In this document: positions 1 through 9,835 of the stretch, one piece after another
Layout: each line of letters begins with the position of its first letter
Position numbering within the stretch: the first letter of the stretch is position 1
Source of the DNA: Lycocorax pyrrhopterus obiensis
Lineage: Eukaryota; Chordata; Aves; Passeriformes; Paradisaeidae
Direction: 5' to 3'
DNA: 64,000 bases
NCBI GenBank assembly: GCA_014706295.1
Contig: JACSVZ010000004.1
Coordinates: 2,980,138 to 3,044,137, forward strand
The notes under the pieces: generated by a model
The model's database searches: none
What the model was told of the DNA's origin: nothing
Seen by the model: only the letters and a program-made list of their open reading frames with translations
Translations under genes and position numbers: made by a program

Positions 1-584
1 ATGCCGGTGTCACCGATTGCCAGCATTTAACCCTTTCCCTGCCAGCATTTCTCCAAGCCCTCTGCACAGGTACTGGGCTCTGAAGGGGCTTTGGGAGAGC
101 CTGGATTAGTAGTTATGCAGTGGTGGGGTAGAAGGGCTGACAGACACATCTGCTGCCCTTCTGCCAAGCCAACTTTGTTCCTTGGAGGACTGAGGAGTGG
201 GAGTAATCATTAGGAAATGCTTTTCAATAGCCAGCCGGGCTGGTAAGTTTGGGGTAATTTTACTTTTGCCACACACAGTCCATCCAAGCAGTGTGCTGGT
301 CTCAGAACTGAGGGCTTAGGTTTGCCATCTAAGTGGGTTTGATACAGCTTTTCCATGAAAAGCTTATATATCTCCAAAGGGTGGATTCTGTCCTGAGATG
401 CACACACATAACATCACAAATCCAGGGAAAAACATCTACTATGCAAGTGTAGGTCGGTTAGCTGTGAGCATTGAACTCCAAAAAACAATTGCAAAATTTG
501 CAAGAATTGCAAGCACCAAAAGAAAGAAGCATAATTTGAATGACCTGCTCGTATATGACTTACAAATTGTGGCTGGTGTTATGC
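1..584. other. Intergenic, no gene seen
   Basis: I see no splice-flanked exon, RNA gene or recognisable repeat here. Open frames are short (65 codons or fewer) and lie antisense to one another. The segment ends at the target site of the solo LTR that begins at 585. Confidence 0.6.
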
Positions 585-1024
585 TGATGCCTTAAGAGGC
601 CTCCTAGAAACAGAGACTAGAAAGGAGTAGGGGAATAAAGGTAGGTATTTATTTGAAGGCCCTTCAAAGGTACACCCTGGGGAGCCAGAGGCTACTGCCA
701 AGATGGACCCCAAGGTGGACGACAGGGCACGAGTTCTTCACACTTTTATAGGTTTGGTTCATTTGCATATCAGGGTTAATTCTCCAATTAAAGCTTCAGT
801 TAATGATGTCGTTTCCCCAGGCTTGCCCCTGCCTTTAGAGGCTTTTGGTTTATACTTTTTGGACCTAGGATGGTCTGAGTGTCCTTGGAGAGCAGGCCTG
901 GAGAGGCTTTGTTATGTCTACCTAGCATGAGAGAGCCAAAGTGAACAGGCTACAAGAAACTTCAGAGTTACACACTAGGCAGTACAGGATTTGAAAAATA
1001 TGAAAGTTAAAACCTAAGGCATCA
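585..1024 (-). mobile_element. Solo LTR of an endogenous retrovirus (minus orientation)
   Basis: The 440-bp element has perfect 10-bp inverted ends, tgatgcctta at 585-594 and taaggcatca at 1015-1024, which carry the TG...CA termini of an LTR. It is flanked by the direct repeat atgc (581-584 and 1025-1028). On the minus strand a TATA box (tataaaag, about 743-750) is followed roughly 90 bases later by AATAAA (653-648), the promoter and poly(A) arrangement of an LTR. A 4-bp target duplication fits gammaretrovirus-like (ERV1) elements. No internal retroviral sequence adjoins it, so it is probably a solo LTR left by recombination. The family is not identified. Confidence 0.72.
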
Positions 1025-1028
1025 ATGC

Positions 1029-4000
1029 CCTGGTACGTGAATCTCCCAAAACCATCAATGTGGTGATTTCCCAAAAGCCTATCTGACCCCATGGTTGTGT
1101 CTTTGGCTGAACCCCTGAGGAGATACCTGGAGGAATGCTAGGGCAGGGAGATGTCCTCTGGGACCAGAGCCTGGAGCCATTAACATGTCAGCTTTGCATA
1201 CAGGTTTTCTGAAGTCATCTGAGGTGGTTGTCAGAGCCATAGTGACGTGCCATTTGAAACCCATGAAGTTTTATGAGACCCATGGAAAAGGTGGAATGAT
1301 TGCTTGTCTTTAATGAGAACTGAGCTAAGCCTTAAACCGAGTCCCAGCTGCCTCCAGCCAGACATTATTAGCACTTGTTAGGCATTATTATGGATAAAGA
1401 GATAAAGTTTCCTATGATGGTTCAACAAAGAGATAAAAGTTGGATAAGTTCTAATTAATGATTTTATTCTGGTTTTCTACTACCACATACAAATCTGACC
1501 ACCTGCTTTCCATTTTTTAATTATTTTTTTTTAAGAGAAAAAAGTATTTTTGGGAAAATGCTCCTGACTGCTTTCATCTAAGAAGCTCTGGGCAGGCAAC
1601 ACACATTTCTCTCATTCACATGAAGAAAAGCATTTAAAAGTAAATTTATTACCAAAGCCACTGCTATTGTTCTAACTTAATATTTGCAGAGGAAATCTAA
1701 TTATGGCCAACGAGCAGATTAGTCCTTTTTTTTAATCCCCAGTTTGTCTGATTAAGGTAGATAGAATTATAGGGAAGTGCTTTGTGAGTTAAACAGAAGA
1801 CAATACCATTTGTTCTGCCCCGTAATGAATGGCTGGATTCACACACGTCGTGTGGTACAGCTGCACTACCTGGTCACCTTTAAAATCTGTAGGTTTGTTG
1901 CAAGTCAGATCTCTGCTATGTCCCCATTATGAACATTGAAGTATCATTGAATCGTTGTAGGGGATCTTACAGAAGGGGAATATGGTATTTATTTACATTT
2001 TAAGCTCATTTTAGCCACCTGCACTGCAGATTTCATTCACTCTCAAGCAACAAGTTCAGTCCAGCCCCAATCACTTGTGTGCAACATAACCACAAGGGAG
2101 GATGCCTGTGAATTCTTCACTAAATCTCCCAGTTCTGGGGCAGTTGTTTAACAATCCATAGTCGTTTTGTGATGATCCTTTGCTGCAGCCTCTCTTCCTG
2201 CCTGGCTGCAAGGGAGGGGAATGGCAGATGTGATGCGCTGCCATCCTCCTGCTGTCAGAGAGGAGGCTCTCCCTCAAGTGAGTTGTGTGTGCAATGGCTC
2301 CAATTATCAGTCCCAAATTCTCTTCTGGTGTCATTTGTTACAAATTCAAGCCGTTCTTACCACCCCCCACCCCCCTCAGCTCTGCTATTTCTTCTAGCAC
2401 TTACATAAACAGATTTTAATTTGTACCAATCCCAATATTTCTGTTACAAGTCTCTGTGCTGACCACTGGTTCCTGCAGATCCCAGCTCTGGTTTTGAAGA
2501 GCCTCTTGGTTCTGCTCAAAGGTCCAAGACACCCCAGCAACCGGAATGAAAAAGAAGTCGCTCACATTTCCCCACCGAAAGCAGAAGTAAAATCTCACAT
2601 TTAACAGGAAAACTTAATTCCAATTATTCACTGTCCGTTACAATTCACACTGACGAAAAGCTGCCACCATCTCTGACCACTTGGCTCCTATTTCTTTCAC
2701 AGCAACTTGTCACCTTCCTCAGAAGCAAAGCATCTGGACCACACCAGCTCCATCCCATTCACTCCCCTCTGCTCCACGGCCCTGGTCTGCAGCTGTGTGA
2801 GTGTTTTAGGGGGCCTGGGTAGAGGTAAGGAGGTGCTGTGAGGGAACACAAACCCCTGGAACCCTGCCTTTGTGGCTACGCCTGCTGTTGCTGGCGGGCT
2901 GGCCAGGCTGTTCGTGGTGTGATGGGCACATCGTGTGGCCAGAAAGGAGAAGTGCAATTTCTGTTTGACCTTTTCCTTGGGCTAAATCCTACCACACGGT
3001 CCAGCTGTGCAAACAAGTGGTAAAACGACTCAAATTGCCCAGCTGCTCGCACTGGACAATGCACTCAACTCCGCACTTCTATGCTGACGCTAAAATACTT
3101 GTCACCCTAGTTTTCCCTATGTTCTTCCTTAATCCTGCCTTACATGTTTCATTTGTCCGCTGCCATGGGGGTGCTTAGGTCGTAATTTCAGGTGCTTCTC
3201 CGAAATCAGGAAGAAAAAGCGTCAGCTACCTTTTTTAGGAAGTATTCAGTAATAGTGCAGTGATGATCTAGAGGAGTGATGGGAAGTGTGCAGGCTTCAG
3301 GCAAGTCTTCCCATGGCTTTATAAAGAAGCTAAAGCAACATGGCTGCGCTTGAACCTGCTTATTTAGGCATTACCAGAGCAGCTGTCCAGCTGAATGACT
3401 GGATTCCTCAGGAGCCTGCCATAGTTCCATGACCATAAGTAGCTGATTAGTGACTTCAAATGTCAGAACAGAGAAAATCTGCAGGCCCTGCCTGGAGAAG
3501 GAGGCCTGGGAAAACGGTAAAGTGTAGGGCTGAAATTCACAGCAAGACCAGAAAAATTGACAGAGAGTCTGGGAAACAGAGGCTGGAAAGAATTAATCTA
3601 GATAAGAGTAATTACCTGCACTAATACTGGTGGGAAACAGCAGGTTAAGGAGCAGGATCAGGAAGTAATGGGCAGTCAGAAGCAGGACTCCTGTGCTGTG
3701 AATTAGGCAGATCCTGTTCCAGGGTGTGTAAGCAGGATCACAGCCTGGACTACCACACCAGTTCTGCCTAAGTACAGCCAAGCCCATGCTGGAGCTTTGG
3801 ATCAGTGTTGAGCTTCAAAGAAATGTGGCCCAAAGAATGAGAATCAAGATGAGAACAAGGAGAATGGTCCAAGATGTGGCAATCCTGACCTCTGGGGAAA
3901 GGAAAAGGGTTGTTAGCCTTGAGAAGAGAAGGACAAACACCTGCAAATGCCTTTCAGAGAAAGGTTAGGCAGAGCAAACAGCGTCCTGAGCAGTTTGTAT

Positions 4001-6100
4001 GAAGATTAATTAATATTGTTATCAATGCTCTGGGAACAGATAGGTTAGGTCCAAGCCCTGCATTTGCTGACGTCTCATCCATCCCAAACATTTGCATTGC
4101 GAGACTGAAATTTGATGCTGAAGATAGTGCAGATGCTATGCAAGAACATATGGTGCACCTTCAGGCTTCAGGTTTCATCCCAGAGAGCTGGCTGTCTGGC
4201 TTGTAGCGTGAAACCATTCAGGGCAGAAAGAAATAGCAAACTGATGTGCCAAAGACTCCGGATAACTGCAGGTCAGTGCAGTTAGGGGCATATTAAAACT
4301 GAATACATACAGCTGGTGTTCATGATGGATCCAGTTCTGTACAAAAAACATGGATACTCCCACCAAAAAGGTAGCTTCTCATATATCAGAAATACACTGC
4401 TTTCAAATCTGATCATTGTAAGGAAGCTCTGCTTCATGTCATAGATATGGAAATTACTGCCTAATTGTCGCATCCACAGGTGCAGAGAAATAATTTGTCT
4501 TTGCTGGGAAAAGAAAAAGTTTGGAAGAATCCTGAGGTCTCAAATCAGCAAGAAAATATCCTTGTTAATCTTTGCCAGCCTTGGGTGACTTCGGGTGGGA
4601 GTTTGGCTGGGTTGACCCTATATTATAGATCAAATAAACCAGTTTCTCTTCAGCAAAGTTCCCAACAAAGAGGGCCAGATGCCAGCAGAAGAAAATCGGT
4701 ATTTTCCCCCTGAATTTCTTAAATAATCTCTCCTTTAGATCACCAGTTGATTCCCCCCCCCCCCGCCTTGTTTTTTGACACCCACTCAGCCCAAGCCCAA
4801 GGGGAGGGGAACGATTTGTCGGTGCTTTGGCTGCTCCCGCAGACATCCTGGCACTTGTTTGATCCGGGGCGGAACAGGACGCGGACCTTTCCTGCCGGGG
4901 CCGGGGCCGGGGCCGCAGCCGGGTGCTATTCAGCTCCCAGAACAATGCCTGGCAGCTCCCGAGTAATTTAAACCGGCTAAAAACAGCCCAGCCTGCGGAT
5001 GAATCATGGCCCATCCGTGTTGGCTTCCGCCTTTCCACTCGCCTGAAACCAGCACGGCCTCTACTGGCAGGCAAGCGGCTCCCTGGAGAATAAGCAATAA
5101 ACAACATTTTAAAGGGATTTTCTTTCACAAGGGCTTTGCCTGTGTGAATTCCAATAAGAAGCCAACTCTTGAAAGTGTGCACATCCGGGACAGAGGGATG
5201 TGCGGCCTGCCGGAAGATTTGCTGTAACATTCATCAAAGAAACCCCAAACACAGAAATATTACACAGGAACAGAGAGGATCTGGGCTTTTTTCCTGGCTG
5301 TGAGTGCTTCTGAGAGCACCCACCATGTTATACTGCAGCGTTACAGCTCCTCTTCTTGAAGCAGCCCTGGAAAAGATAGTCCCACTGTGTTTCTCCAGGG
5401 AGAAAAAGCATGATCCTCCAGGATGTAAATGGGGCTGGCTCCACTGGGAGCAGCAGAATAAACCCAGTTCACAGCCACTGGGAATCTGGACCACAACACT
5501 GGGATGGCAGAGCTGGAGCACACTGCAGGGCCAAGGACTGTGGCCAGCACCAAAGCACTAGCCAGGCACTTGGGATACCTGTGCTGTTCCCCTCACCCTG
5601 CTGCCAAACTGATAAGCAAACCCAGGATGTCTCTTTGGTCCTTCCTGGCCTAAAGCTGGGAACAATGTTGTCCATAAAGCACTTTATGAGATACTTGACC
5701 TCTAGAAATTCTCTGCATTATCTAAGAAATAATCTCCAGGAGCAGGTGACATGAACAAAAAAAAAAAAAAAAAACAAAACAGAACAAGCCAATGGACAGC
5801 AACAAGGAGAAAGGTTTGTATTTCTACACGATATGGGAACTTGTCAGGATACGTCCACTCCAGCCACCAAAGAAGGGTCTGGCCAGGTACACACCCCAGA
5901 GCAGCCTGCTTCAAAGTGTGGCATGGGGATCTTCCCACAGAGCTGCCCCGAGGGAGGGCACTGCACGGCCGGCGTCCCACAGGGATCAGCCCTGGGACAG
6001 ACCACCGGAGGGAGGTCTTGCACCGGGACCGCCTCCTGCAGCCGTGCCTGAGGATACCGGGATCCCTTCGCCATGGCGCGGGCAGCCGTGGCTCGGCAGG
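1029..6100. other. Intergenic sequence upstream of CEP68
   Basis: No exon with matching splice sites and no recognised protein similarity was found on either strand. The longest minus-strand open frame (4565-5230) crosses a G+C-rich patch and looks accidental. A G/C patch with repeated ccgggg units lies at about 4,860-4,930, preceded by a C homopolymer near 4,750. A run of about 17 A lies at 5,757-5,774. I see nothing else of note. Confidence 0.6.
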
Positions 6101-6169
6101 GCCGGCAAGGTCAATATAGGTACAAGGAAACACCCTGTTGTTTACACAAGCTCCTCAAGAGCGTCCGGG

Positions 6170-6560
6170 GACGCTCCTCAGGTTCCCGGTGCCCAGCGGG
6201 ACCCGGACCGGGAGCGGAGCGGGCCCGGGCCGAGACAGGCCGGGGCGGGCCTGGGGCCGGGGCGGATCCGGGGCCGGGGCCAGGGCAGCTCAGGGGGCGG
6301 GCCCGGGGCTGCCCAGGGGGCGGGGCCGGCGCGGGGTCAGCGCCGGCCGCAGGGCGGGGCCGCCCCGTGCTCCGCTCCCATTGGCTGTCGGGCGGCGGGG
6401 GCGCGCGCGCTGACGCACCCGGCGCTGCCATTGGCTGCCGGCGCGGAGGGGGCGGGGCGGGGCCGCCGCTCGGTGAGTGAGGGCCGGGGCGCGGCGTGAG
6501 GGGGGCCCCGGGGGGAGTCCCGAGGGCACCGGGATTCCAAAGGGAAAGTGGCCCGGGACC
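6170..6560 (+). promoter_or_regulatory. CEP68: CpG-island promoter of CEP68
   Basis: This is a dense CpG and GC-box region with many ggggcggg and ccgggg words. Two CCAAT boxes in inverted form (attgg at 6380-6384 and 6430-6434) lie exactly 50 bases apart in near-identical context. A splice donor, cg|gtgagt, follows at 6472/6473 and would end a non-coding first exon. There is no TATA box. This is the only CpG island upstream of the CEP68 coding exons, so I infer it is the main promoter. The exact start site is not visible. Confidence 0.75.
6400..6472 (+). other. CEP68: Probable non-coding exon 1 of CEP68 (start approximate)
   Basis: The segment lies just downstream of the CCAAT boxes and ends at a consensus donor, cg|gtgagtga. 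No ATG in it leads into the CEP68 frame, so it would be 5' untranslated. The 5' boundary is a guess. Confidence 0.45.
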
Positions 6561-9406
6561 CCCGGGTGCGGCGCCTCCTCGGCTTCTTTGCCTTTATTTC
6601 TTGCCTTTTTGTTTAATTGCCATTTTTTTTCCAGTGGCGGGCAGAGAGCGGGCGAGGAAAGGAGCAGAAAATAGCAACCCGCAGATCCCGCAGGCCTGAG
6701 AGGCGAGAGCGGTGTGGGTTTTCCCCAAAACAACCCCAGAAATGCTCCCCGGCCAAAGCGGAGCTGGAGGGAGACGGAAATTCCATCAGCATCCGCTGCG
6801 CTCACTGAATTCCATCAGCCAGGCGAGACCCAGGGGCGGAGGGAGCCCCTCCTTGGATAGAGCCCTCCTTGTCCGCCGGGCTTTGTGCGGCGCCCTGGCC
6901 GGCAGGGCCCTTCTGACGGCGTGAAAAAGCGCGGGGATCGCTTTTCAGGAGAGATCCCTGCGGACCTTCCCTTTGAAATGAATGAAGCAGCCCCACTGTC
7001 TTCCTCCGTTATCTAAAAACACGGCCGCGGGTACCGTTTCTGGGAGACAGTTGAGGGCTTGGGTGTAGCTGGGAGCTTGGGCTGTTTTCCTGTGCTTTTG
7101 AGGCCAGTGGAAAGTTTCCACCGTGTCTAAAGCTGTGGTCGTACATCCCTCCTCAGTCCTGCCCGAGGATTTGCTTCTTCCTGTGGCGAGGGTTAATCTG
7201 GATGCGTCGCTGCCACTGGCAGCCTGACCTGTGACTTTTTTGGGCTTGTTGGAAAATGGTGAGAAACCTTGTTTTCTAGACGCTCGTGTAGTTGGGAGTT
7301 GCACTTAGTGGCAGTAGCGTTTTCACTTTGTTGTTAAATACGACTTTTTGCCCGATTGTTCTGTGTGTGGGATGCGTGTGACATCCCTGTCTCGTTTGTG
7401 TCTGGGTGTGGTTTGGATATCCAGCTCCCTCTGAAGTTAATTGAAATCAGCTGCCTGAATTAGAGACTTTGGGAAATGCAGTGAGATCTCTGGTGTCCCT
7501 TTAAATACCCTTACAAATCCTGCAGTAAGCAGATTTACTCTCACTCCTGTGTATTGGCAGGTTTCCTGGTTTCTCTTTAGCATCCAATTAGCTTCTGGAG
7601 ATTTAATGAACCTGTGAGCCAGCACTTGTTCTTTTTTGAAAGACCAATGGCATCGTAGAAATGTAAATCACTGCATGCTGCCTCCGTAAGATAACAAATG
7701 ATCTTAAGTTCAGAATATTTGCCCTCCTCCACACAGTTAGGAAAATAACAGATGGGTCATGACCTGTAAGTTTTATTTTATGTTGCTTAACACATGCTTT
7801 TCAGATTTAAGGTCAAACTTCCATGTTTTTACAGTTGTTTTTACTGGGCTGACACCTGACTCAAACCACTAAATCTGCTGGAGGTAAAGATGTTCAAATC
7901 CCTTTGAATTTAACGTGGCATCTTCTGAAAAATAACGCTGTCCTGAGGTCGGTTGTTTGTTACATGCAGCACATTCACTTTTAAACTTTAGAGGCTGCTT
8001 TGATGCCTTGTTCACCTTTTCTTTCTTTTGTATGTATATTTTTAAGTCACGTAACAAAGGCAAGTTTATTGATTCCGTTTTTTACGACAACCCCACCTCT
8101 TTGTGTGGCAATACGACCTTTCTGAGGGCAGAAGAGAGCAGTGCCAGCCCTTTCAGATAACATGATGTGCGTAGGGTTGGCTTTGGTAGCAATTTAAGGA
8201 GTGGATTGGGGGGGTCCAGGTGTGGGCTGGGGGCCGCTAGGTGCGAGCTGGCGGAGCCCGGGCTGTGCTCGCCCCCTCGGCAGCTGCTGCCGTGCGGGAT
8301 CAGCTGCCGGCTCTGGGGAGGGGACAGGCGGCTGCGGGGGCTACCACAGGTTGTGCCTGCGCTGGGGATTTGGTCTCCCCTGGAGAGCCGGCGCGTCCTC
8401 TCGCCGCTCTTTGTTCCCAAGCCCGTGGGAAAACCCCGCTTGTCGGAGAGAGGGGTAGGTCATAAAACGAGACTCTGACAAATGAGCTGAGGGAGGGAGT
8501 GAGTATCAACTTGTTTCCCACTTCCAAATATTGTTTGGGAATTCTTTCTTTCTTTTCTTTTTTTTTTCTTTTTTCTTTCTTTTTTCTTTTTTTTTTTTAA
8601 GTTGAGTTTGCTGTTGATGCTCCTTTGGCTGGTCTCTTTGCTGGCACCAGCTGGGGGAGTACCAGCAAAATCACTCTGCTGACGTTTTCCTGCTGCCAGC
8701 ACCTTGGTTTGGGCTGGAATTGTTGGAAGAGGCTGTGTTGGGTCTCCTTGATTTGGCTCATGGGTTGTCCTGCAGCAGCTCCTCATTCAAGCCCAAGTGA
8801 CTGCAATTATTTCCATAAATTAATTTCCCAAAGAGTTTATTTCATGAATTGAGGTAGAAGCTGCAGAGCTGAGCTCCAGGTTTGAGTTTTACAGCCTCCT
8901 ACCTCCCCCTCTAACTTTTTATAGCTGCTTCTTGCTTCTGGGTGGCTTCCACTTCAAGGTTCTGGGTTTGTATCTTTAAAAAACGCTCAGCTTTCCACCC
9001 CAACAGCCTGCGGGGCTCAGCCACACCAGCAGGTGCTTCGTGTCTGAGTTAATGATGTCCATTCAGGCCCAGTGACCTCATGGTGCACAAAGTGTTGGTG
9101 ACGTTTGGCCATCAGTGCGGGGCTCCAGTGCCAGCAAGGTGTAAAGCCCAGGTTTGTTCCTGGCATGGCCAGGGCTGGAATGAGATTTTCCCGGTGTGTC
9201 ACATCCTCAAAAACAGGAAATGCTGCTGAGATGTGAGGGTTTTCTCTTTCTGCTGTCCTGCTCCTGGCGTACCAAGATGCTTCTTTATGAATTTTGGGGG
9301 CTCACTCAGATCATGCTTAAGCGCTTCGTTATTGGGCAAACCCAGATTTTGGCATGGAGACAAGGGGGGACGGTGAGATGCCATTGCTGTGTGCTGTGTA
9401 TTTCAG
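6473..9406 (+). other. CEP68: CEP68 intron 1
   Basis: The intron runs from the donor at 6473 to the acceptor tgtatttcag at 9397-9406. It holds a polypyrimidine tract of T runs with interspersed C at 8,543-8,600, and a G+C-rich, CpG-containing patch at about 8,195-8,460 that could be an alternative first exon or enhancer. I see no coding exon in it. Confidence 0.55.
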
Positions 9407-9451
9407 AGAGCCCGAGGCTCAGCATCGTCCTGTGGAAGAAGCTCTGTCCTG

Positions 9452-9835
9452 ATGGCCGTGGATGTGGGAAAATCACCTTCTGAAGCCTCGCTGAGCGGGA
9501 AGGCCGAGGGCGATGGGAGGTGGGACAGTGCAGATGTGGAGACGGACTTCCCGGAGCTGGCAGGGAGCCTGCACCAGCTTTTAGGGACAGAGGAAGCCAA
9601 GCCCAGCCTGCAAGGGACAGAGGGCGTGGCAGTGAGCAGACACAGTCCCATGGCCACTGGTGTTACCCAGGGAGGCTCAAGCTGCCACCCAGAAGTGTCT
9701 TCAGCATCTGCACCTGGATTTCCCAGAGCAAGAGCAAACCCCTCAGGGAAAGGGGCGTTAATGGGTAGAGCTGCTGATGGTGGCCCTGTGCCTCATCGAG
9801 TTGGCCACTGGTTCCTCTCCTCAGAAGAACAGCAG
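9452..9835 (+). CDS. CEP68: CEP68 coding exon 1 (residues 1-128)
   Basis: The exon itself starts at 9407 after a tttcag acceptor, and 45 untranslated bases precede the ATG. It ends at gaacagcag|gtgaga, phase 0. The frame is also open upstream of the ATG, back through the acceptor, so the start rests on position and not on a stop codon. The encoded part is Ser/Gly/Pro-rich, with an acidic DVETDFPEL stretch and no recognised domain. Confidence 0.82.

Noticed and set aside
4565..5230. 221-codon minus-strand open frame
   Set aside because: It mixes G+C-rich and A+T-rich parts, resembles no known family, and has short open frames on the opposite strand over the same bases. It is probably chance.
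5757..5774. Long A run that could be the tail of a processed retrocopy
   Set aside because: The sequence before it shows no gene similarity and no target-site duplication could be seen.
9389..9451. Upstream ATG at 9389 as the CEP68 start
   Set aside because: It lies before the tttcag acceptor at 9401-9406, so it is intronic in the spliced mRNA. The ATG at 9452 is the first in frame inside the exon.
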